Source of the DNA: Succinatimonas sp. CAG:777
Lineage (GTDB): Bacteria; Pseudomonadota; Gammaproteobacteria; Enterobacterales; Succinivibrionaceae
Length of the DNA: 64,000 bases
NCBI GenBank assembly: GCA_000431835.1
Contig: HF987965.1
Location: forward strand, 98,146-162,145
Direction of reading: 5' to 3'
Translations under genes and position numbers: made by a program
The notes under the pieces: model-generated
Seen by the model: the letters and a program-made list of their open reading frames with translations, nothing else
Told to the model about the DNA's origin: nothing
Databases searched by the model: none
Shown here: positions 26,939-35,266 of the stretch, in pieces
Layout: the number at the start of each line of letters is the position of its first letter
How positions within the stretch are numbered: the stretch's first letter is position 1

Positions 26939-28036
26939 ATGCCACATCTGAAATACAAAGGAATACATATAGCAGCTCTTGCATGTGCAGTTCCATCTAA
27001 TATTCAAAAGATTGAATTAAACCCTGATGCTGAAAATTACTCTTATATGAAGTCTTTTGTAAAGCAAATTGGTATTAGTCAAAGACACATTTCTTTGACT
27101 GAGCAAACTTGTTTGGACACGGGGTATGTTGCAGCTGTGGCAGCTTTGAAAAAAGCAGATTTAGAAGCTAAAGATTTAGATGCTGTAGTTTTTCTGACTC
27201 AAACACCAGATTTTAATCCTGGTACCTCAAATTCTATTTTAATTCAGCATCGGTTAAATATGCGAAAAAACGTATTAGCCTTTGATGTCCCTTTAGGTTG
27301 TTCTGCTTTTCCGTACGGATTAAACATTTGCTCATCGCTTATGAGTCAACCTTCGATTAACAAAGTGTTGATGCTTATAGGAGATTCTCACTGGTGCGAC
27401 TATCCTAATAAAGAGGCTTTACTTGCGTCAGAAAAGTTTCTGAATGGAGAATCAACAACTGCTGTTATATTGGATAAATATGGAAATGATGAGTTTGATA
27501 TTTCTCTATACACAGATGGTTCAGGGTATAAATATTTATTTAGACCTAGTTTGGGGATCAGAAATGAATGGAGAAAATTTTCAAGAGGTTGTCTTCCAAA
27601 TGGAACTGTTGTAGATGTTGGTGAGTATATGGATGGAATAGAAATCACATCTTTTGCTACGACAACTGTTGTTGATTCATTGAAAGAATTTCTTAAAGAT
27701 AGGAATGAAACTGTAGATAATTATGACGGAATTGTCTTACATCAGGCTAATAAGCAAATTGTTAAAACAATTGCAAAACGATTAAAAATCGACATGTCTA
27801 AGGTTCCTATATCTTTGGATAAATATGGAAATACTGATGGAGCAACAGTGACAACTACCATTGTAGATGCATATGCAAATAAGCCAGACCCAAAATTAGA
27901 GCTATTAACTTGTGCTTTTGGAGTTGGTCTCTCTTGGGGCATAGCCTCAATTTCAATAGAACCAAAAAACATAGTACCTGTGATCGAAGTTGATGATGAT
28001 CGCTTTGTGGAAGGTTATGTTGATCCAATTGAATAA
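26939..28036 (+). CDS. FabH-like ketosynthase 3 (KAS III family)
   Basis: The 365-residue enzyme has Cys121 in VPLGCSAFPYGL, His268 in IVLHQANKQIV and Asn298 in DKYGNTDGATV, so the KAS III triad is complete. GNTDGATV replaces the commoner GNTS(A/G)AS pattern. The N-terminal part (QTCLDTGYVAAVAALKKADL) is typical. The protein ends with an acidic extension of about 25 residues (VPVIEVDDDRFVEGY). It overlaps nothing and is followed after one base by a second short-chain reductase. Condensation then reduction on carrier 3 is the simplest reading. Confidence 0.85.
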   Translation: MPHLKYKGIHIAALACAVPSNIQKIELNPDAENYSYMKSFVKQIGISQRHISLTEQTCLDTGYVAAVAALKKADLEAKDLDAVVFLTQTPDFNPGTSNSILIQHRLNMRKNVLAFDVPLGCSAFPYGLNICSSLMSQPSINKVLMLIGDSHWCDYPNKEALLASEKFLNGESTTAVILDKYGNDEFDISLYTDGSGYKYLFRPSLGIRNEWRKFSRGCLPNGTVVDVGEYMDGIEITSFATTTVVDSLKEFLKDRNETVDNYDGIVLHQANKQIVKTIAKRLKIDMSKVPISLDKYGNTDGATVTTTIVDAYANKPDPKLELLTCAFGVGLSWGIASISIEPKNIVPVIEVDDDRFVEGYVDPIE

Positions 28037-28037
28037 T

Positions 28038-28793
28038 ATGACAGAAAACTTCTTTAAAAACAGAAATATAATAGTGGCAGGTGCTTCTTCTGGAGTAGGA
28101 AGAGAAACAGCGATTGCTTTATCTAAATTAGGTGCTAATGTCATATTAGTCAGTCGAAATGAAAAAAAACTGGACGCTGTCCTTTTGACAGATTTAGTCA
28201 AAGGTGAACACTCAAAGTTTGTTTTTGATTTTGAAAAAACAGAAAATATATCAGACCTACTAAATCAGATAATGTCTCTCTATGACAGCATTGATGGCCT
28301 TGTTTACTCTGCAGGAACATCAAAACGAGTTAGGTTCAAAAACCTCACAACGGATGTTTTAGATTCAGTAATGAGAGTTAACTTTTATTCTTTTGTGGAG
28401 CTGATAAGAGGCATAGTTTCTAAAAAAAGAAAAGATAATGAACTAAGGATTGTTGGTGTTTCTTCCCTTGCAAGTTCAGAAAATGCAAAATTCTTTTTAC
28501 CTTATGCTGCTTCAAAAAATGCACTTGAAAGTTCTGTTCGAATCCTTTCAAATGAACTTAAAGGACAAAATGTATTTATAAGTGGTATAAAGCCTGCATA
28601 TATTGATACACCGTTTATCGCTTCAAATAATGATATATATGGAGATTTTAACAAGTATCTAACAGAAGGCTATCAACCATATGGTTTGATTCCTACTCAT
28701 GTAATATCTGAAGCAATCTGTTTTCTTTTAGGTCCTAACGCAAAATACTATTCCGGAAGTTGTGTAAAGATTCCTGCAGGGGTGTGCTGTTAA
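28038..28793 (+). CDS. Short-chain dehydrogenase/reductase 2
   Basis: The ATG at 28038 lies one base after the preceding stop. The longer frame from 27990 overlaps ketosynthase 3 and is less likely. The 251-residue protein has AGASSGVG (residues 14-21), a catalytic Ser near 142, and Tyr156 with Lys160 in PYAASKNAL. It is FabG-like, so reduction of a 3-oxoacyl carrier-bound intermediate is likely. Its C-terminus contains GSCVKIPAGVCC, close to the usual SDR ending but with two extra cysteines. Confidence 0.85.
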   Translation: MTENFFKNRNIIVAGASSGVGRETAIALSKLGANVILVSRNEKKLDAVLLTDLVKGEHSKFVFDFEKTENISDLLNQIMSLYDSIDGLVYSAGTSKRVRFKNLTTDVLDSVMRVNFYSFVELIRGIVSKKRKDNELRIVGVSSLASSENAKFFLPYAASKNALESSVRILSNELKGQNVFISGIKPAYIDTPFIASNNDIYGDFNKYLTEGYQPYGLIPTHVISEAICFLLGPNAKYYSGSCVKIPAGVCC

Positions 28794-28794
28794 A

Positions 28795-29682
28795 ATGTTA
28801 GAAAAAATACAGGATTTTGGTCAAGTTGAGAAATCTATTAAATCAATAACTCAAGATACAGTATTGAAGAGAAATTTTCAGATCATTGATTTAAACAAGT
28901 TAAAGAAAAATATACAAAACAAGAATTGTTTTATGTATTCTTCAGCTTATTCTGTTGTCATTTTCTCTCCGTATTATGATTTTTTTGAGGTTTTCTTGTA
29001 TTTATCAGATTATTCTGCAGCTTCTGATGATTTAAAAAATGCAATTTCAGCTCTTGAGTCATATTTTAAAGAAAATGGTAGCAATGCATATAAATACTTA
29101 AAATTCTCTGCATGCTGCAAAAATGATTTTGAAAACTCGCCTATTTATGAAATTATCAGGTTTTCGAATTTTAAGAAGATCAACTCGATAGCAAGATATG
29201 TATTATTAAAAAATAGTGATACATTGAAGATGCTTTATGAATTTGTTCCTGAACAATATAGGCGTGTTGAATTTGCAAATGTAGAGGACGCTGATGACAT
29301 TATGTCTTTAATGTTAGCAAATTTTGATGTTATGGGAGACAGTGTGCCAGAACGAATTGATCTCATTGAGAATATCAAAAAGAAGCAGGTATTGTGCGTT
29401 AAATATGAAAATCAGCTTATTGCATTTCATTATTTTGAAGTAATCAACAACATTTATTATGGCTTATTTGATTGTACTCATAAGAAATACAGAAAGTATT
29501 TTGTACAATTTGCGATCGCCAATTTCTTATACATCTATAAGCAGAGTCATAAAATAGAGTACAGCCGTTGCTACGGTTGGAGAGACTCCTCAAAATCAAG
29601 ATTGAACTCTTTTGCCAAGAATATTTCCCAACAAAAAGATGGTGTTGTCATATTTAATTATAAATATACATTGAACATTTAA
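28795..29682 (+). CDS. GNAT-like acyltransferase (tentative)
   Basis: The ATG at 28795 is one base past the reductase stop. The 295-residue protein has no classical catalytic motif. Its C-terminal half (EFANVEDADDIMSLM, VLCVKYENQLIAFHYFEV, then LFDCTHKKYRK) has the strand-helix order and the beta-bulge position of GNAT-fold acyltransferases. The N-terminal half may be a degenerate second GNAT unit. A role in transferring the finished acyl group to a sugar would fit the site, but this call rests on fold impression alone. Confidence 0.45.
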   Translation: MLEKIQDFGQVEKSIKSITQDTVLKRNFQIIDLNKLKKNIQNKNCFMYSSAYSVVIFSPYYDFFEVFLYLSDYSAASDDLKNAISALESYFKENGSNAYKYLKFSACCKNDFENSPIYEIIRFSNFKKINSIARYVLLKNSDTLKMLYEFVPEQYRRVEFANVEDADDIMSLMLANFDVMGDSVPERIDLIENIKKKQVLCVKYENQLIAFHYFEVINNIYYGLFDCTHKKYRKYFVQFAIANFLYIYKQSHKIEYSRCYGWRDSSKSRLNSFAKNISQQKDGVVIFNYKYTLNI

Positions 29683-29700
29683 AAGAGGTCAGTTTTTTTT

Positions 29701-31017
29701 ATGGAAAAGTTTCTTAAATACTTTGAAAGATTAAAAAGAGCAAATAAAGCCATTACAGATACAAATCATCGCAGATTGTATTTAGTGTCAATTGATTCTT
29801 TGAACTTTCTTGCTAGCACTAAATTTCAAGTAAATGACCAAACTTCGTTGGGGGGGGGGAGTACTTGTAAATTGTTTGTAGAAGCATTAAAAATGCTTGC
29901 ATTGTATTCTCCTGAAAAAGAGTTAGTTGCGCGTAATGATTTTTTGTTAAGGATTTTTCGTGAACTTGGATACTTTTGCTTTTCAGCACACGAAAAAGGT
30001 CAGATCTTAGTATCAGTTCCTAAGGCAGATACTTTTGAGTTTGAAGAAAAAACATCAGAAATTGTAAAGCTGTTTCAACTTCAGCTTCATTCATTGTTAT
30101 CTGTAAAAGAAGAAAAAAACGAAGAGTTTTTCAAAGCATTAGCTGAAAGAACTGCTATTGCAGAAGATTTCTTTATATCTCAAAAGGGAGAATGGATATC
30201 ATCGTTTATAGAAAATCTTGGAGATGAAATTTCAAAGTCATCCTTTATAACTTATTTATTTCAGAGAATACAAGCTAAAGTATTTGATAATGCGGATATT
30301 TGTTACCCAGTTGCCCCACCTATGGTGACTGCAAAGTGGAGACTGGAAAGAGAAAATCTAAAATTAGAGCTTCCAATTTTATTAGATGAAAATAATCAAA
30401 AGGTCAATGAAAGACACTATCATTGCGTATTTGTTCTTGATCAATATTCTATTAAAGGTGAGGTTGAAGCTTTGCCTGGTGAGCGTGTTGCAGATGTAGG
30501 TGCTTTTATTGGTGATACAGCTTACTATTTTAGTCGAAAGGTTGGTAATTTAGGAAAAGTGTTTGCTTTTGAAATATCTTCAAAGTCAAATGAGCTCGGA
30601 CAAAGAAATATGCTGTTGAATAATTGTAAAAATGTACAATTCTATCGGTATGCTGTGTTTGATAAGGTAGGTTTTCTAAAATTATCGATTTCTGAGGATG
30701 CATCAATGAACTCGGTAACAGAAAATTCAGAAATTGATAATACAGTCGAAGTTCCAACCATAACCATCGACGAGTTCTGTAAAAGGTATAATGAAAAGAT
30801 TGATTTTATCAAAGCTGATATAGAAGGCTCAGAGTTGGCAATGTTAAGAGGTGCTTCCCAAACAATTAAAGAAACAGCTCCAAAATGTGCAATTTGTCTG
30901 TATCATAAACGTGATGACTTTTGGAAAATTCCTGATTATTTGAAGTTTTTGAGACCCGATTATAAGTTTTATTTTAGATGTGAAGCTGAACCGGTTTTGT
31001 TTGCAAAACTAAAATAG
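29701..31017 (+). CDS. FkbM-family methyltransferase with a G10 tract
   Basis: The C-terminal half of this 438-residue protein is an FkbM-type S-adenosylmethionine methyltransferase. It has the SAM-binding motif RVADVGAFIGDTAYYFSR, the acidic FAFEISS, and KADIEGSELAMLRGA typical of the family. FkbM proteins O-methylate sugars and other metabolites. The N-terminal 240 residues are not recognised. Ten consecutive G residues (29850-29859) encode Leu50 to Gly53. In this sequence the frame is intact (on). A change of one or two G residues would truncate the protein soon after. The gene follows the GNAT-like gene by 18 bases. Confidence 0.8.
   Translation: MEKFLKYFERLKRANKAITDTNHRRLYLVSIDSLNFLASTKFQVNDQTSLGGGSTCKLFVEALKMLALYSPEKELVARNDFLLRIFRELGYFCFSAHEKGQILVSVPKADTFEFEEKTSEIVKLFQLQLHSLLSVKEEKNEEFFKALAERTAIAEDFFISQKGEWISSFIENLGDEISKSSFITYLFQRIQAKVFDNADICYPVAPPMVTAKWRLERENLKLELPILLDENNQKVNERHYHCVFVLDQYSIKGEVEALPGERVADVGAFIGDTAYYFSRKVGNLGKVFAFEISSKSNELGQRNMLLNNCKNVQFYRYAVFDKVGFLKLSISEDASMNSVTENSEIDNTVEVPTITIDEFCKRYNEKIDFIKADIEGSELAMLRGASQTIKETAPKCAICLYHKRDDFWKIPDYLKFLRPDYKFYFRCEAEPVLFAKLK
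29850..29859 (+). repeat. G10 homopolymer inside the methyltransferase gene
   Basis: Ten G residues lie in a coding region that is otherwise strongly AT-rich, about 150 bases from the start codon. Such tracts change length by slipped-strand mispairing during replication and act as on/off switches of surface-structure genes in other bacteria. Confidence 0.9.
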
Positions 31018-31029
31018 TATTAAGAAGTA

Positions 31030-31587
31030 TTGTCCTTGCAATTAATCAAATTTGTAAATTTTACTCATTTAGGGAAGTCTGATCTGATCAGAATTCTAGA
31101 AAAGAGAAATTCTGATGAGATTCGCTCAAAAATGGTGAACAGAGCTCCCATTCCTTTGGAATCTCATCTTAAGTTTTGTGAGCACTTAAAGAAAGATAAT
31201 AGTAAACTGTATTTTGCAATATATGTTGATTCAGTTTTGGCTGGTGTAGCAGATTTTCAAAATATTAATTATGAAAATCATACATATGAGCCTGGAATAT
31301 ATTTTGTAAATGATAACTCAATAATCAGATCTCACATAACAGTAGCTCTATTGCAGGTGAGGCTCCATTATAGGCTATACAATCCGGTTATACGTGTTAG
31401 AAAAGATAATCTTCAAGCTCTTATTTTTAATACTATGAAAATGGGGGCAAAGGTAGAAAGAGAAGATGATGAATTCTATTATTTATCAGGATCTAGGATT
31501 AATGTAAATAATGAGAAAGAACTTGGTGTAGTTTATTGGGATTTAGCTCAATTGGAGAAGAAATATATTCTACAATATGAATATTAG
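31030..31587 (+). CDS. PseH-like N-acetyltransferase (GNAT family)
   Basis: The 185-residue protein has the layout of PseH, the acetyl-CoA-dependent N-acetyltransferase of pseudaminic acid synthesis. It shows a basic N-terminal segment ILEKRNSDEIRSKMVN, then IPLESHLKFCEHL, KLYFAIYVDSVLAGVADF and a GNAT acetyl-CoA region further on (IRVRKDNLQALIF). PseH and WecD-type enzymes acetylate 4-amino sugars that decorate flagellin or O-antigen. TTG codons at 31030 or 31036 are possible starts after AAGAAG. It is the last plus-strand gene of the island, so the sugar substrate of the pathway may be a 4-amino-deoxy sugar. Confidence 0.65.
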   Translation: MSLQLIKFVNFTHLGKSDLIRILEKRNSDEIRSKMVNRAPIPLESHLKFCEHLKKDNSKLYFAIYVDSVLAGVADFQNINYENHTYEPGIYFVNDNSIIRSHITVALLQVRLHYRLYNPVIRVRKDNLQALIFNTMKMGAKVEREDDEFYYLSGSRINVNNEKELGVVYWDLAQLEKKYILQYEY

Positions 31588-31973
31588 AAGCTTTTTGTGA
31601 GAAATCTCTGGCTTAAAAGAGAATCAATCCCGATTTGACATTCAATTATTTCAATTCATATAGAACCAATGATATGAAAAGTCGGTTCAGTCCTAAAAAT
31701 GCATATATGGGCAATCTACCATTGGATAAATGTAACTATGTTTCAAATTGACCAGAATTAGTCAGAAAGTTAAAAATCTGACTTTGCTCTTTCAAAATGT
31801 GATCTATGGGATAAAACTGTTCTGAGAATAATTAATATTCTTTGGTTGTAACCTAATGAACTTAACAGGATTTTTAGTATGTCAGAAAACACATTGCACT
31901 CAAACTAATTGTTCAATAACCGCAACCGGGTTAGAGATTTTGTGTCAAAATTCGACACTTGACTATATAAAGG
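31588..31973. other. Gap between the island and the ATP-grasp gene
   Basis: About 390 AT-rich bases without a supportable gene. An inverted repeat, AGTCAGA (31760-31766) with TCTGACT (31777-31783), could terminate the island transcript, though the following T-run is weak. The short open frame at 31856-32116 lies antisense to the ATP-grasp gene over part of its length and is rejected. Confidence 0.35.
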
Positions 31974-33176
31974 TTAGTCCTTTAGGACGAACATTTTTAA
32001 ATAGTTATCCACCTTTTTCTTTGCTTTCTCTATACTGTCATCCAAGCACAGCGCATAACCTCGACTTAAAAGACTTATGCCGTTTGTTACTGCTTTTACC
32101 TCGTCTCCTGCCTTAAGATTGTTTTCTGCAATGAAGTTTGCTGTATGAATGCTCTCTGGTACTGACAGCAATTTTCCACTGCCAATGTTAAACATAGAAA
32201 AATATGCTTTAAGATGGGGCTTTGGTAGCTGAGGAAGTTTTTTGTTAAAGATAAATTCAAGGTACATTCTTCCGAGATCTTCACCTTTGTTTTTTGCTAT
32301 TGAGCATATAAAATTACCAGGAAATCTTGCGGATACGTCAATTACATATGGACCTTTTGAGGATAATATAAGATCACAGTTAACCACAGAGTTATTGATC
32401 TTTAGTGTTTTTGCACATTTGCTGATATAGTCTTCAATAGTAGCTTTTTCATCATCATTCAAAGCATTGTCTTCATATGAAACTTCCTGCCTGTAGGGGA
32501 TTTCTGTCATCTTCTTTTTTAGAAAACAGTAAATCTCTGCTTTACTATCTCTAAAGAAAAAATTGCAGCTGTACTCATTGCCTTCAATATATTCTTCTAT
32601 AAGAATATCCTTGTCTTCAATTGTTGCAGAAAAATCTTTTCTGCAAAATTCGCATGCTTCTAACAGTTCGTTAAAGTTTTTTGCTGTTTTTACTCCTCTG
32701 CTACCACATCCGAATCTTGGTTTTACGATGCACGGAAATACAACTTTATCAAGTTCTGTTGCATTCCATTGTGAGGCACAATTTAAGTTGTTCTCTTTTA
32801 GTAAGTTGTAAACTTTAAGTTTATCTGTAAAGTTAAGACAGGCTTCGTATGAAACACCAGGGAGGTTAAGTTGTGAATTGATATAGCCGACAGTTGAGAA
32901 CACCTTTCCTAAAGGAACAGGAATTAAAGCATCAACTTTTTCTTTCTCTGCTATATTAAGGATCAAGTCCTTATCAGCAAGATCACACTCGTAGATGATG
33001 AATGATTTTGCATAGTGAGCTTCTGATAATATATTATCCAGTTTATGGATACTGGTTTTATCTCTTTCGCAGAATATTATCCTGTGACCGTCATCTAACA
33101 GCTCTTGTATAAAAGGGAACTGCTCTGGGCTAATACCTAACATCATTAGAGTTTTTTGATTGTCAAAAGCTTTCAT
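31974..33176 (-). CDS. ATP-grasp ligase
   Basis: The 400-residue protein has the three-part ATP-grasp organisation: a Rossmann-like N-terminus (KTLMMLGISPEQFPFIQEL), a central ATP-binding domain with FPCIVKPRFGCGSRGVKTA and IEEYIEGNEYSCNFF, and the metal-binding end GPYVIDVSARFPGN. The family joins carboxylates to amines or thiols through acyl phosphates. Relatives occur in carbamoyl-phosphate, purine and dipeptide synthesis and in sugar-acid amidation. It lies on the opposite strand to the island but shares its AT-rich character. It might couple an amino acid to a carboxylate of the same product. The substrate is not known. Confidence 0.75.
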   Translation of the reverse strand: MKAFDNQKTLMMLGISPEQFPFIQELLDDGHRIIFCERDKTSIHKLDNILSEAHYAKSFIIYECDLADKDLILNIAEKEKVDALIPVPLGKVFSTVGYINSQLNLPGVSYEACLNFTDKLKVYNLLKENNLNCASQWNATELDKVVFPCIVKPRFGCGSRGVKTAKNFNELLEACEFCRKDFSATIEDKDILIEEYIEGNEYSCNFFFRDSKAEIYCFLKKKMTEIPYRQEVSYEDNALNDDEKATIEDYISKCAKTLKINNSVVNCDLILSSKGPYVIDVSARFPGNFICSIAKNKGEDLGRMYLEFIFNKKLPQLPKPHLKAYFSMFNIGSGKLLSVPESIHTANFIAENNLKAGDEVKAVTNGISLLSRGYALCLDDSIEKAKKKVDNYLKMFVLKD

Positions 33177-33254
33177 CTTTTTCCTTTGCTTTATATGTAT
33201 ATGAAAGGTTATTGTGTTTTACCTTAGCATGGATTTTTCCGATTTTCCTTACAT

Positions 33255-33443
33255 TCAAAACGAACCATGAATTATGAACTGCTGGTTGTTTGCGGTAAAT
33301 TCAAAAATATCAGATGAAATTACATCAAATCCAGCTTTCTCAAAAATGTCGCTTAATTCGTTTTGTGAACAAGAAAAATAGCCAACTTTAGCATCAGAGT
33401 TCCTAAATTTTACTACGTAAAAGTTTTTATCTACAGCATACAA
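33255..33443 (-). pseudogene. C-terminal remnant, probably of a methyltransferase
   Basis: A 62-residue open frame has YFSCSQNELSDIFEKAGFDVI followed by a short beta-strand ending. This resembles the last two strands and helix of class I S-adenosylmethionine methyltransferases. No upstream SAM-binding motif is present, and the sequence above 33443 changes to a hairpin-rich region next to the istB fragment. It is therefore probably the 3' end of a gene cut off by an insertion event. It lies upstream of, and in the same direction as, the ATP-grasp gene. Confidence 0.4.
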
Positions 33444-33458
33444 CGTGAAAAAGGATCT

Positions 33459-33552
33459 GCCATTTCACAAAATGGCATTATGCATTTACTTGAGGGATCA
33501 TGTAGATTTCACCAAAAGGATCAGATCTGCGATGCAGTCTAAGCTGCATCGC
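33459..33552. repeat. Two inverted repeats next to the istB remnant
   Basis: GCCATTT with AAATGGC (33459-33465 and 33470-33476, loop CACA) and a perfect nine-base pair, GCGATGCAG with CTGCATCGC (33529-33537 and 33544-33552), lie between the methyltransferase remnant and istB. They may be remnants of insertion-sequence end structures. No T-run follows either. Confidence 0.45.
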
Positions 33553-33567
33553 CTCCCCGTCTTTGTT

Positions 33568-34005
33568 TTATTTCATCTTTGTTGGACTTGTATAGGCTCT
33601 CATGTTCAGATCACCTAACACAATATCAACGCAATTGTGCACTATTCTGTCGATTACCGATTCAGCCTGGACATTTCCTCCAAGTCTGTTGTGCCATTCA
33701 GATTGTTCGTAAAGAGTACACATGACGGTACTTAATCCTTTTCGCCTTTCAAAGATTTCAAGCAGACAATTGCAGAAAGACTCTGTAGTTGGTTGCAACA
33801 GCCATTCATCAATTATCAGTAAAGTCGGTCTTGCGTATTTTTTGTACAGCACTGTTTTTGACAAGTGCATAGCTTTTCTTTCTTCCAATTCCTGAATCAA
33901 ATCAGGCAGGCGAACATACAGAGTCTTATAGCATTTTTCGATAGCTGCGTTTGCTATAGCGCATGCCAAATAAGTCTTTCCTGAGCCTGACTGAATATTT
34001 GACTT
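33568..34005 (-). pseudogene. 5'-truncated istB ATPase of an IS21-family element
   Basis: The reading frame opens with the end of the Walker A motif (SGSGKTYLACAIANAA) at about 33990. It continues through the IstB-typical YVRLPDLIQEL, Walker B TLLIIDEWLL, and the C-terminal EWHNRLGGNVQAESVIDRIVHNC. IstB proteins are normally about 250 residues; here only about 145 remain, so the N-terminal third is gone. IstB helps the IstA transposase choose targets. No istA is present, so the element is dead. It marks the right border of the island, next to flgD. Confidence 0.85.
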
Positions 34006-34204
34006 TTATTATGCAGTGAGTGAACGGTCAGATTTCAACAGTGGCAATTTTTTCTTTTTTAAGTTCAAATTTGCCGTAATACGATTAATCAAAGTTTTAA
34101 TTACTTGAAAAATACATTAGTCTTTCATTAATATTTTTTGCTATTCTTAAGAATTTACATTAAAATCAATAAAATAAAAATATTTAATGTTCTTTTTTAT
34201 AATA

Positions 34205-34219
34205 TGGCACAAATCTTGA
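34205..34219 (+). promoter_or_regulatory. Near-consensus sigma-54 promoter of flgD
   Basis: TGGCACAAATCTTGA matches the -24/-12 pattern except that the -12 dinucleotide is GA instead of GC. It lies 70 bases before the flgD start, in the position expected for a class II/III flagellar gene. Confidence 0.4.
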
Positions 34220-34244
34220 GGTAGATACAGCATACAAAGTGAAA

Positions 34245-34261
34245 GTGGCAAAGCTTGCCAC
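34245..34261 (+). repeat. Hairpin in the flgD leader
   Basis: GTGGCAA (34245-34251) pairs perfectly with TTGCCAC (34255-34261) around AGC. It ends about 14 bases before the Shine-Dalgarno sequence. It could modulate translation or protect the 5' end of the flgD mRNA. Confidence 0.5.
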
Positions 34262-34288
34262 CTAATGATTTCAATGGGGGAACATTCG

Positions 34289-34978
34289 ATGAGTTTTGAT
34301 TACAGTACAATTGGTAAAACTTCCTCCCGTATTGCATCTGATGCAGCAGAGGCTACATCCAAGAAAAATAACTCTCTAGATCAGGCGGATTTCTTAAAGT
34401 TATTAACCACTCAGTTACAGAACCAAGATCCTAGCTCTCCAGTTGATAACAATCAGATGGTTACTACCATGTCTCAGTTATCAGTTGTTGAGAACTTATC
34501 AACAATTTCTAATAACGTTGATAATGTAGTTAATGCAATTTCATCAAGCTCTGCTTTATCAGCTTCAAGCTTGGTAGGTCGAAGTGTATTAGTTGATACT
34601 AAAACTGCTTTCTTTGACGGCTCTAATCCTATTACCGCTCAGATTGATGCTGGTGATGGTGCTTCAAACGTTAAGATCAGCATTACTGATAGCAACGGCA
34701 ATGTTGTTTCAACCTTCGAGGCAGGAGCTGCCTTAGATGGCAAAATTGACTTTAGCTGGGATGGTATACAGGATCAGAAAACTGGTGCAAAGTATGATTC
34801 AGGTAAATATACAATTAACGTTACTGCTTCACAGGACGGTCAGAACGTAAACTTACCTGTAAAGACATATGCAACTGTAGGTTCAGTTGTATTAGGCAAG
34901 ACTACTTCAGACACCAAGTTAAACTTATTAGGTTACGGCGAGGTATCTTTAGACAAGGTAGAGCAGATTGCTCTATAA
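34289..34978 (+). CDS. flgD: Flagellar hook capping protein FlgD
   Basis: FlgD caps the growing hook and allows FlgE subunits to assemble. The ATG at 34289 follows GGGGGAAC; in-frame ATGs at 34265 and 34274 lack a good site. The 229-residue protein has the conserved N-terminal export and cap segment LDQADFLKLLTTQLQNQDP, then SPVDNNQMVTTMSQLSVVE. The C-terminal FlgD Ig/Tudor-like region has DGKIDFSWDGIQDQ. It is followed by a terminator and not by flgE, which is unusual. It is secreted through the flagellar export apparatus. Confidence 0.95.
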   Translation: MSFDYSTIGKTSSRIASDAAEATSKKNNSLDQADFLKLLTTQLQNQDPSSPVDNNQMVTTMSQLSVVENLSTISNNVDNVVNAISSSSALSASSLVGRSVLVDTKTAFFDGSNPITAQIDAGDGASNVKISITDSNGNVVSTFEAGAALDGKIDFSWDGIQDQKTGAKYDSGKYTINVTASQDGQNVNLPVKTYATVGSVVLGKTTSDTKLNLLGYGEVSLDKVEQIAL

Positions 34979-35001
34979 GAGTTAACCTCATTTTAAAGTT
35001 A

Positions 35002-35046
35002 AAAGAGATCTTAAAACGTGTACTTTTTAGGATCTCTTTGTGTTTT
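35002..35046 (+). terminator. Terminator after flgD
   Basis: AAAGAGATC (35002-35010) pairs with GATCTCTTT (35031-35039), with further AT pairs inside, followed by GTGTTTT. It separates flgD from flgF and supports separate transcription units. Confidence 0.65.
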
Positions 35047-35266
35047 ATCTCAATTGCCAAAACACAATAGCAATTCAAACAACTAGCGTAAACAAGCTTC
35101 AAGATTGCGCAATTTGCAAACGACTCAAAAAAAGAATCCTCATAACATTCGTACAAGTAGTTTTGTTAAGTAGCACAGTCATTTTCATGACAATTTAAGC
35201 CCCCTATTAATCTTGTATTAATCACCTCAAATCTCAAAGCGCTATAGAATGCTTATTTATAGAATA

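Noticed and set aside
31856..32116. An 86-codon plus-strand open frame
   Set aside because: Its 3' half is antisense to the ATP-grasp gene, which has clear motifs; the rest is AT-rich spacer.
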